From positions 1 to 10,585 of the forward strand of contig CADAPN010000057.1 of assembly GCA_902789835.1 (NCBI GenBank): a stretch of DNA of 10,585 nt, written 5' to 3'. Made by a program: the position numbers and the translations under genes. The notes below the pieces were generated by a model. It was not told the origin of the DNA and searched no databases. It was given only the letters and a program-made list of their open reading frames with translations. The stretch comes from Oscillospiraceae bacterium (lineage in GTDB: Bacteria > Bacillota_A > Clostridia > Oscillospirales > Oscillospiraceae). This document shows, one piece after another, positions 1 to 5,497 of the stretch (its first letter is position 1; each line of letters begins with the position of its first letter).

Positions 1-363
1 AAAGCGGCCGGATGCACGATTCCGGAGATTTTCGCCGCGGAAGGGGAAGAGGGCTTCCGCCGTCGGGAAACGGCGGTTCTCGCCGAACTCGGCAAACGCT
101 CCGGACTGGTGCTCTCCACCGGAGGCGGCTGTGTAACGCGGGCGGAAAACTATCCGCTTCTGCACCAGAACGGAATCATGATCCGGATTACCCGTGATCT
201 CACAAAGCTTGCAAGAGGGGGAAGACCGCTGTCGCAAAATGCGGACCTTGCAGAGATGGCCGCGGCACGGGAACCGTTTTATGCCCGGTTCGCGGATGCG
301 ACCGTCTCCAACGACGGAACAGCCGAGGAAACGGTACAGGCAATTCTGGAGGTGCTGAAATGA
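1..363 (+). CDS. aroK: Shikimate kinase, 3' part (5' end outside window)
   Basis: The reading frame is open from the first base and ends in TGA at 361-363, giving the last 120 residues. Shikimate kinase phosphorylates the 3-hydroxyl of shikimate with ATP in the cytoplasmic chorismate pathway. Visible family features are the IPEIFAAEGEEGFRRRE block (visible residues 7-23), the glycine-rich shikimate-binding STGGGCV (39-45), the lid-region GGRPLS (73-78) and the AREPFYARFAD helix (89-99). The N-terminal P-loop and the first shikimate-binding aspartate lie upstream of the window, so whether this is a free kinase or the C-terminal half of an AroE-AroK fusion, as seen in some Bacillota, cannot be decided. 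The stop codon overlaps the start of aroQ in an ATGA, so the two genes are co-transcribed and probably translationally coupled. The visible part has no frameshift or missing core motif. Confidence 0.93.
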   Translation, partial: KAAGCTIPEIFAAEGEEGFRRRETAVLAELGKRSGLVLSTGGGCVTRAENYPLLHQNGIMIRITRDLTKLARGGRPLSQNADLAEMAAAREPFYARFADATVSNDGTAEETVQAILEVLK

Positions 364-818
364 AGTTTCTGATTATCAACGGGCCGAACCTCAACATGCT
401 CGGCATCCGTGAGCCGGATATCTACGGTGAAAAGGATTTTCGCGCGCTGCAGCGTTTTATCTTTGACTGCTGTCACGAGGAAGGCATTGAGCCGGTTCTC
501 TTTCAGTCCAATCACGAGGGCGCGATTGTGGACCGGATTCAGGCGGCCTATCGGGATGCGGACGGAATCATCATCAATCCGGCTGCCTATACCCACACAA
601 GCGTTGCCATTCTGGACGCCCTGAAGGCTGTTGCCATCCCGACGGTGGAAGTCCATCTTTCCGACGTCGGCAGCCGCGAGAGCTTTCGTCAGATCTCGTA
701 TCCCGGCATGGCCTGTATCAAGACCTTTGCCGGCCTGGGCTTTGAGGGATATCGGCAGGCGATTCTTTATCTGAAAAACTGGCTGACAGAACATGCCGGA
801 GAATCCGCACACGCCTGA
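360..818 (+). CDS. aroQ: Type II 3-dehydroquinate dehydratase
   Basis: This 152-residue protein has the normal length of the type II dehydroquinases, which form dodecamers and convert 3-dehydroquinate to 3-dehydroshikimate in the chorismate pathway. The N-terminus carries the signature NGPNLNMLGIREPDIYG (residues 7-23), with the catalytic arginine (R17) and tyrosine (Y22) of the flexible lid. Further conserved blocks are QSNHEG (49-54), NPAAYTHTS (73-81), containing the active-site asparagine and histidine, EVHLS (97-101) and the SRESFR segment (105-110). The ATG at 360 lies inside the end of the shikimate kinase gene (ATGA overlap), so translation is probably coupled. A strong hairpin terminator begins 19 bases after the stop, making aroQ the last gene of its operon. 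Nothing is unusual in the protein. Confidence 0.97.
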   Translation: MKFLIINGPNLNMLGIREPDIYGEKDFRALQRFIFDCCHEEGIEPVLFQSNHEGAIVDRIQAAYRDADGIIINPAAYTHTSVAILDALKAVAIPTVEVHLSDVGSRESFRQISYPGMACIKTFAGLGFEGYRQAILYLKNWLTEHAGESAHA

Positions 819-836
819 GAACAATTCAACAGAAGA

Positions 837-881
837 AAAAACGGAGAAGGAGCGCCGCATAAGCACTCCTTCTCCGTTTTT
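837..881. terminator. Bidirectional intrinsic terminator between aroQ and ybaK-like gene
   Basis: Positions 837-852 and 866-881 form an uninterrupted 16-bp stem (AAAAACGGAGAAGGAG paired with its exact complement) around a 13-base loop. The stem begins with an A run and ends with a T run, so either strand presents a hairpin followed by U residues. It sits between the convergent ends of aroQ (stop at 818) and the minus-strand deacylase gene (stop at 897) and can terminate both. Confidence 0.93.
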
Positions 882-896
882 AGAAAGATAATAAGT

Positions 897-1370
897 TTAT
901 TCCTCGGGAAGCTTGCAGACATCGATCCATTCCAGCGCTTTGGAATACTCATAGAGCTCGTCCAGATTCAGCTCAATGGCGCTGTTTCCGCTGCCGACAG
1001 CGGGAAAGACCGTCTCGAAGCGCTTCATACTGACGTCGAGATAGACCGGAATCCCGGGCTTGATCCCAAAGGGGCAAACCCCGCCGACGGGGTGGCCGAC
1101 CAGCTCCAGGACTTCGTCCGCAGAGAGCATTTTGGCCTTGAAATGGAATTTGTCTTTAAACTTGTGATTGTCGATCCGGGCGTCGCCGGCGGCAAGAATC
1201 AGCATACAGCCGTCAGCGGTTTTGAACGAAAGGGTCTTGGCAATTCTGGCGCCCTCCACGCCGAGGGCGGCTGCGGCCAGATCCACCGTGGCAGAGGAGA
1301 CGGTGAACTCCTGGACGCGATCTTCCAGACCGAGGGAGCGAAAATATGCTCTGCCTTCTGCAATAGACAT
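897..1370 (-). CDS. YbaK/EbsC-family aminoacyl-tRNA deacylase
   Basis: This 157-residue protein belongs to the YbaK/EbsC/ProX fold, whose studied members hydrolyse mischarged tRNAs in trans, for example Cys-tRNA(Pro) or Ala-tRNA(Pro). Family marks are ATVDLAAAALGVEGARIAKTL (start near residue 27) with the conserved lysine K45, AAGDARIDNHKFK (60-72), and the hallmark loop GHPVGGVCPFG (92-102). It is a stand-alone domain, not an insertion in prolyl-tRNA synthetase. Which aminoacyl-tRNA it clears cannot be read from the sequence, so no symbol is assigned. The start is the ATG at 1368-1370, preceded by AGGAG with a rather long 10-base spacer. It follows the lemA-like gene by 46 bases on the same strand and lies directly before the bidirectional hairpin, so it is probably the last gene of the xpaC-telA-lemA transcript, although an own weak promoter in the gap is not excluded. 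Confidence 0.9.
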   Translation of the reverse strand: MSIAEGRAYFRSLGLEDRVQEFTVSSATVDLAAAALGVEGARIAKTLSFKTADGCMLILAAGDARIDNHKFKDKFHFKAKMLSADEVLELVGHPVGGVCPFGIKPGIPVYLDVSMKRFETVFPAVGSGNSAIELNLDELYEYSKALEWIDVCKLPEE

Positions 1371-1397
1371 GGTTTGATTACTCCTGTTCTAAGTAGG

Positions 1398-1422
1398 TTC
1401 TGACGGAAAAGGCCGGTCAGAA
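1398..1422 (-). other. Intercistronic hairpin overlapping the lemA-like stop codon
   Basis: Positions 1398-1404 and 1416-1422 form a 7-bp perfect stem (TTCTGAC with GTCAGAA) around an 11-base loop. It covers the TGA of the lemA-like gene at 1417-1419. On the minus strand it is not followed by a T run, so it does not look like an intrinsic terminator. It may slow 3' decay or influence coupling to the deacylase gene, or be chance. Confidence 0.3.
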
Positions 1423-1959
1423 AAACAGCTCCGGCATGTGGACACCGGTGGCCGCAGCGAGCTGCGGAGTCGGAAAACTGTGGTTTTTCTTCAGAAAGAT
1501 GCCCACCAGGTCGTTGTAAGAAGAATTGTCAATTACTGCCTTGGCTTCTGCCGCGGCATGCTGTGCATCGACAAAGGTCCCGGCCTCTTCTTCGGAAAGA
1601 GCGGTACGGGCCAGCGTGCCTTCCAGAGAGAAGGTGCTTTTCAGCAGGTCATAATACCGGTCATAGATTTCTTCCGCTTCAAAGCTGTGCTGTTGAAGCA
1701 TCTCCCGAATGGTTCGGATGGAATCCATTGCTTCCTCGGCATCGTCAAGCTGGTAGCGTTCGCCGAGCGTCGCAAGCTGTTCCGAGGCGCTGCAAAGGTT
1801 GCCCAGGGAGGCGGAGATCATGCTGTCGCCGTAGAAGGAGTCGGACAGCGTATCGCATTGCCTTCCGAGCTTGATTTTGGTGTTCAGCAGAACCGAGGCA
1901 ATCATGAGCACCACGGTCAGCGCCATGGCGAAAACGGGGTTGGTGAATAGTTTCTTCAT
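1417..1959 (-). CDS. Short LemA-like single-pass membrane protein
   Basis: This 180-residue protein has an N-terminal hydrophobic segment at about residues 8-26 after a short basic start (MKK), then a largely helical region. Its last 34 residues read YNDLVGIFLKKNHSFP (148-163) followed by QLAAATGVHMPELFF, which matches the end pattern of LemA proteins (YN..V..FN....FP....A...GF....F). The middle is divergent from ordinary LemA, so I call it LemA-like rather than LemA. LemA proteins are N-terminally anchored helical bundles of unsettled function. The start ATG at 1957-1959 overlaps the telA stop (ATGA), so it is translated in the same operon, probably by coupling. The XpaC and TelA-like neighbours suggest a shared role at the membrane. 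Cysteines are present at 35 and 56 but form no recognised motif. Confidence 0.75.
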   Translation of the reverse strand: MKKLFTNPVFAMALTVVLMIASVLLNTKIKLGRQCDTLSDSFYGDSMISASLGNLCSASEQLATLGERYQLDDAEEAMDSIRTIREMLQQHSFEAEEIYDRYYDLLKSTFSLEGTLARTALSEEEAGTFVDAQHAAAEAKAVIDNSSYNDLVGIFLKKNHSFPTPQLAAATGVHMPELFF

Positions 1960-3116
1960 CCCTGCATATCCAGAAGCTTCTGCTTCAGTTCACCCTCGAT
2001 ACGGGCAAGCTCTTCCTCGGCCTGGGCACGGCGTGTGCGGCCGTCGTCCTGAATCTGGCGGACTTCGTCCAGGGCTTTGATGAGTTCCTGGTTGGTCTTG
2101 ATAAGTGTCTCCATGTCAACGATGCCGCGCTCAGACTCGCGGGCAACATCCACACTGCCCTGATGCAGAGCCTTGGCATTTGCTTCCAGAAGCTGATTGG
2201 TCATGTTCGTAACCTCGCGCTGGGCCTTCATGGCCTGATCGGAGTGGAACAGGCTCATGGCAAGAACCATCTGATTTTTCCAGAGGGGGATGGTATTGTT
2301 GATGGAAGAGCGGATCTTTTCCATCATGAGGGAGTCGTTGTTCTGAATCATCCGGATCTGCGGCGCCATCTGTACGGAAATGGTGCGGGTGAGCTCAAGA
2401 TCGTGGATTTTCTTTTCAAAACGGCCGATCATATTCGCAAAGTCATTGGCGGCCTGAGCATCTTCCGGAAGATTGGACTCCTGGGCTTTCTGGCGATATT
2501 TGGGAAGTTCTTCGTTGCGGAGCTGCTCAATGCGCAGTTTGCCCGCCAGAATATACATGGTCAGTTCCTTCATGTATTCCTCGTTACGCTCATACATCTT
2601 ATCCATCAGCGCAACGTCTTTCATAAGGGTAACTTCATGGCCTTCAAGGGATTCCACGATTTTGTCGACATTGACTTCCGCCTTGTCATACTGGGCCTTC
2701 AGCGTCGCAATACTGTTGGTGGACTTCTTGAAAAGCCCCTTGAGACCTTTCTTTTCTTCCTGATTGAAATTCAGGCCCTTCAGCTCGACGACAAGATCGC
2801 TCAGCTTGTCACCGACTTCACCGAGATCCTTGGTGCGGACCGTATTCAGAGCGGCGTCGGAGAATTCAGAGATGTTCTTCTGGGCGGCAGAGCCGTAGTT
2901 GAGCACCTGCTCGGTGTTCAGAATGTCAATCTGCTCGGAGAATTCACGCACCGCAGCCTGCTCGGCAGGGGAGAGAGAGGAAATATCCAGCTTTTCGACT
3001 TTGACCGCTTCTTTTTCCTCTTCCTTCTTTTCTTCAACAGGAGCTTCCGCAACCGCGGCCTCCGCAGCGGTGGGATTCAGGGTAAGCTTGGGAACGTATG
3101 AGGTGTTTTCATCCAT
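1956..3116 (-). CDS. TelA/YaaN-family toxic anion resistance protein
   Basis: This 386-residue soluble, highly helical protein belongs to the TelA family, named for tellurite resistance but with no agreed biochemical activity. Residues 1-45 are a low-complexity, Ala/Glu/Lys-rich tail. The TelA domain follows, with typical blocks MDKMYERNEEYMKELTMYIL (about 171-190) leading into AGKLRIEQLR, then QMAPQIRMIQNND (about 250-262) and INNTIPLWKNQM (about 272-283). The C-terminal 90 residues are charged and coiled-coil-like, ending in RRAQAEEELARIEGELKQ. There is no signal peptide or membrane segment. The ATG at 3114-3116 is preceded by AAAGGA with a 10-base spacer. It lies 78 bases downstream of the xpaC-like gene, with no terminator between, and overlaps the lemA-like gene by 4 bases. 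XpaC-YaaN pairing is known in Bacillus. A role in tellurite resistance is only the family label. Confidence 0.93.
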   Translation of the reverse strand: MDENTSYVPKLTLNPTAAEAAVAEAPVEEKKEEEKEAVKVEKLDISSLSPAEQAAVREFSEQIDILNTEQVLNYGSAAQKNISEFSDAALNTVRTKDLGEVGDKLSDLVVELKGLNFNQEEKKGLKGLFKKSTNSIATLKAQYDKAEVNVDKIVESLEGHEVTLMKDVALMDKMYERNEEYMKELTMYILAGKLRIEQLRNEELPKYRQKAQESNLPEDAQAANDFANMIGRFEKKIHDLELTRTISVQMAPQIRMIQNNDSLMMEKIRSSINNTIPLWKNQMVLAMSLFHSDQAMKAQREVTNMTNQLLEANAKALHQGSVDVARESERGIVDMETLIKTNQELIKALDEVRQIQDDGRTRRAQAEEELARIEGELKQKLLDMQG

Positions 3117-3194
3117 GGTTTACAGATCCTTTCTTATATCGTTCTTATAATTATCATTTCATACGGAAAACTACTCCGCAGCGGTTTAGACCGA

Positions 3195-3968
3195 TCAGCC
3201 GGTTGCGACGGTTCCCTGGGATTCATCCCTGACGTTGAAGTCCTTTTTGTCGCTCAGGCCTTCGCGGTTCAGCATGGCGTTCATTACGGCGATATCGGTT
3301 TCGATATCAAGCGCCTGGTTGGCAAACAGGGAATCCAGCTGTTTTTTGTATGCCGCAATGGCCGCGTCCAGCATCTCGGTAATGCTCTTGAGGCTCTTGT
3401 CGATGTTTTCCCCTTCAATTCCCTGAGAATCCATACGGTCATAGGCATTGAGAAGTTTAATGGTGGTCGGGAGGTAATAGTTCATAAACTTCCTGATCTT
3501 GGGGATATCGCTTGGATCGGCAATGGCATCCTGGATAATTTTATCGGTGATCCGCATAATCTCGTTGATCTTGATCCGGATTTCGGGATCCTTGATCGAC
3601 ATGTAAAGACGCCCCATCTCACTGAGCGCTTTGTTTCCTTCTTCAATGATTGGATCGACCTCAGGCCCATAGCTTTTCTTTTCCACCGCCTTTACCTGCG
3701 GTTCCTCTTTGGGCGCAGCCTGTTCTCCAACTTTGCGTACCGTCGTATCGACGGTTTTACGCTGGACCTTTTCCTTCCGGCGGGATTCCCGTTTGCCGCT
3801 GCGCTTGCCGGCGGCGAGACCGAAGAAATAGGCCACCGCCAAGCCTGCACCGAGTGCCAGCAGCAGGCTCCCGAGGCGATACATCGGAAAGAAAATCGAC
3901 AAAAACAGCCAGGTTATCAGAAAACTATAGATCGAACCCGGACGGGGCCCTCTTCTGCGTCCGAACAT
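3195..3968 (-). CDS. xpaC: XpaC-family membrane protein (5-bromo-4-chloroindolyl phosphate hydrolysis family)
   Basis: This 257-residue protein has two hydrophobic segments (about residues 13-30 and 32-54) following a basic start (MFGRRRGPR). A strongly basic linker (55-85) and a more mixed charged stretch to about 98 come next, then a helical domain from about residue 100 to 245. That domain carries the XpaC-family run DPIIEEGNKALSEMGRL (105-121), IRIKINEIMRITDKII (130-145) and IRKFMNYYLPTTIKLLNAYD (158-177). XpaC is named from a Bacillus gene linked to hydrolysis of a chromogenic phosphate, and an enzymatic activity is not established. The basic residues around both hydrophobic segments suggest a hairpin anchor with the helical domain in the cytoplasm. 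The ATG is preceded by AGGAGG at 4-base spacing, and a near-consensus promoter lies 69 bases upstream. It is the first gene of the operon with the telA-like and lemA-like genes. Confidence 0.9.
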   Translation of the reverse strand: MFGRRRGPRPGSIYSFLITWLFLSIFFPMYRLGSLLLALGAGLAVAYFFGLAAGKRSGKRESRRKEKVQRKTVDTTVRKVGEQAAPKEEPQVKAVEKKSYGPEVDPIIEEGNKALSEMGRLYMSIKDPEIRIKINEIMRITDKIIQDAIADPSDIPKIRKFMNYYLPTTIKLLNAYDRMDSQGIEGENIDKSLKSITEMLDAAIAAYKKQLDSLFANQALDIETDIAVMNAMLNREGLSDKKDFNVRDESQGTVATG

Positions 3969-4036
3969 AATTCCTCCTGTAAAACACGCTCATGGATCAT
4001 GCTTCGAGCGGTATGATATGTTTCTCCAAGAATGTT

Positions 4037-4065
4037 ATTATACAGTAGAGATGCATTTTCGTCAA
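4037..4065 (-). promoter_or_regulatory. Sigma-A-type promoter of the xpaC-telA-lemA operon
   Basis: Read on the minus strand, TTGACG (4060-4065) is followed by a 17-base spacer and TATAAT (4037-4042). This matches the consensus at 11 of 12 positions with the ideal spacing. It predicts a transcript start near 4030 and a leader of about 60 bases before the xpaC start codon at 3968. Confidence 0.9.
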
Positions 4066-4098
4066 GAAATCCATCATCTTAAATCTGCCAAAAAACCA

Positions 4099-4127
4099 TT
4101 GCAAACAGGCGGTAGTTGGGTTATAAT
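4099..4127 (+). promoter_or_regulatory. Sigma-A-type promoter of rpe-recR-RNase J
   Basis: TTGCAA (4099-4104), a 17-base spacer and TATAAT (4122-4127) lie upstream of rpe. This predicts a start near 4134 and a leader of about 36 bases carrying GGAGG (4158-4162), 7 bases before the rpe ATG. The -35 elements of this promoter and of the xpaC promoter face each other about 33 bases apart, so the two are back to back in a 201-base divergent region. Confidence 0.88.
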
Positions 4128-4169
4128 AACTTAGTTTAGCAGTACAGTATAAAATGTGGAGGTAACGTC

Positions 4170-4823
4170 ATGATTCGTGTAGCACCCTCACTTCTGGCAG
4201 CTGACTTTGCCAGACTCTCCGAAGAAATCGAAGATGTCCGTTCCGCCGGTGCCGAATGGCTTCATTATGACGTCATGGATGGACATTTTGTACCGAACAT
4301 TTCAATGGGGATTCCGGTTCTGGAATCCGTACGGAAGACGACAGATCTTTTCCTGGATGCGCACTTGATGATCACGGAGCCGATCCGTTACGTGCGCCAA
4401 TTCTGTGACGCGGGGGCCGATCTTGTAAACGTGCATGTGGAAGCGGATACGGAGGAAAAGCTCCGCGAAGCCCTCACAATAGTGAAAGAAGCCGGAAAGC
4501 GCTGCGGTGTGACGGTCAAGCCGAAAACCCCCTGGGAAGCCGTATTGCCTTATCTTGATCTGATTGACCTTGTCCTTGTCATGACGGTGGAACCCGGTTT
4601 CGGCGGACAGCATTTTATGGCCGAACAGATGGAAAAGGTCAGAGCACTGCGCCGCCTGTTTGATGAAAAAGGACTTGACATCCGCCTGGAAGTGGACGGG
4701 GGTGTGGATAAAAACACCGCTCCGATCTGCATTGAAGCGGGGGCGGACGTCCTGGTAGCCGGCAGTGCCGTATTCCGCGCGGCAGACCGTCATGAAGCAG
4801 TTCGCGTGATTCGCGGAGAATAA
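4170..4823 (+). CDS. rpe: Ribulose-phosphate 3-epimerase
   Basis: This 217-residue protein has the normal length of the (beta/alpha)8-barrel epimerase that interconverts D-ribulose 5-phosphate and D-xylulose 5-phosphate in the pentose phosphate pathway. All expected residues are present: PSLLAADF at the start with S7, the HYDVMDGHFVPN block (32-43) with metal ligands H32 and D34 and the methionine M36, DAHLMI (63-68) with H65, VEPGFGGQ (140-147) and the phosphate loop, and VDGGV (175-179) with catalytic D176, followed by AGSAVF (197-202). GGAGG lies 7 bases before the ATG. The gene heads a plus-strand operon, with recR starting 24 bases after its stop. In many Bacillota rpe instead follows a PASTA kinase and rsgA, which are not seen here. 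Confidence 0.97.
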   Translation: MIRVAPSLLAADFARLSEEIEDVRSAGAEWLHYDVMDGHFVPNISMGIPVLESVRKTTDLFLDAHLMITEPIRYVRQFCDAGADLVNVHVEADTEEKLREALTIVKEAGKRCGVTVKPKTPWEAVLPYLDLIDLVLVMTVEPGFGGQHFMAEQMEKVRALRRLFDEKGLDIRLEVDGGVDKNTAPICIEAGADVLVAGSAVFRAADRHEAVRVIRGE

Positions 4824-4847
4824 TCTTTTTGGGAGTTACAGATTCAT

Positions 4848-5447
4848 ATGGCCTTTTTCCCTGCAGCACTTGATAATCTGATCGATCGTTTTGCGTCCCT
4901 TCCCGGCGTCGGGCGCAAGAGCGCACAGCGTCTTGCTTTTTATGTCCTTTCGATGCCGGATGAAGAGGCAATCGGCTTTGCCGATACAATCCGTGCGGCG
5001 AAAAAGGAAGTCAAACGCTGCAGTGTATGCCGCAATTATACCGATCATGAGATCTGTCCGATCTGTTCCAGCGACAGAAGAGACCGCAGTGTGATCTGTG
5101 TGGTTTCGGATCCGAAAGATGTCCTAAGCATCGAACGTGCGAGAGAATACAACGGCCTGTATCACGTACTGCATGGGGTAATCTCTCCGATGAATCATAT
5201 CGGTCCGGATGACATCGGGGTAAAGGAACTGCTGGTCCGGGCCGCCAACGAAGAAGTCCGTGAAGTCATCATGGCGACAAATCCGGATACCGAAGGAGAG
5301 GCCACCGCCATCTATATTTCGCGTCTGCTGAAACCCTTCGGTCTGAAGGTGACGAGACTGGCCTATGGAATTCCGGTGGGGTCCAATCTGGAATTTGCGG
5401 ATGACGCCACGCTGACAAGAGCCCTCGAGGGCAGAACAGAAATCTAG
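4848..5447 (+). CDS. recR: Recombination mediator protein RecR
   Basis: This 199-residue protein has the normal RecR length. RecR works with RecO, and RecF in some organisms, to load RecA on single-stranded DNA at gaps and stalled forks. Domains in order are a helix-hairpin-helix region (LIDRFASLPGVGRKSAQRLA, 11-30), a four-cysteine zinc motif (C58, C61, C70, C73), a Toprim domain from about residue 81 with the SDPKDVLSIE strand-turn (87-96) and NPDTEGEATA (145-154), and the C-terminal RLAYGIPVGSNLEFAD block typical of the family. The ATG at 4848 has only a fair Shine-Dalgarno (GGGAG at 4831-4835, 12-base spacer), and it follows rpe by 24 bases. RecR is commonly found after dnaX and ybaB, so this setting between rpe and RNase J is less usual. 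Confidence 0.97.
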   Translation: MAFFPAALDNLIDRFASLPGVGRKSAQRLAFYVLSMPDEEAIGFADTIRAAKKEVKRCSVCRNYTDHEICPICSSDRRDRSVICVVSDPKDVLSIERAREYNGLYHVLHGVISPMNHIGPDDIGVKELLVRAANEEVREVIMATNPDTEGEATAIYISRLLKPFGLKVTRLAYGIPVGSNLEFADDATLTRALEGRTEI

Positions 5448-5485
5448 CATATCGTTGCTTTGTGCTTATTTGGTCAAAACATAAG

Positions 5486-5492
5486 AAGGGAG
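5486..5492 (+). promoter_or_regulatory. Ribosome binding site that fixes the RNase J start
   Basis: AAGGGAG lies 5 bases before the ATG at 5498. The frame is open upstream to a GTG at 5462, but the extra 12 residues would include this site and begin without any Shine-Dalgarno. From 5498 the protein begins directly with the family N-terminus. Confidence 0.85.
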
Positions 5493-5497
5493 AACGA

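Noticed and set aside
279..866. Long minus-strand open frame opposite aroK/aroQ
   Set aside because: It is antisense to two well-identified genes, runs through the terminator and has no recognisable protein family.
2163..3101. Long plus-strand open frame antisense to the telA-like gene (312 codons)
   Set aside because: It is a shadow of the telA-like coding sequence. The product is a hydrophobic Phe/Leu/Ile-rich sequence typical of antisense to a Lys/Glu-rich helical protein, with no ribosome binding site.
5462..5497. Upstream GTG start for RNase J
   Set aside because: The extra residues contain the real ribosome binding site at 5486-5492 and have no Shine-Dalgarno of their own. The family N-terminus begins at the ATG at 5498.
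5448..5497. Internal promoter before RNase J
   Set aside because: TTGCTT and TTGTGC resemble a -35, but no reasonable -10 lies at 16-18 bases. The gene is adequately explained by the rpe promoter.
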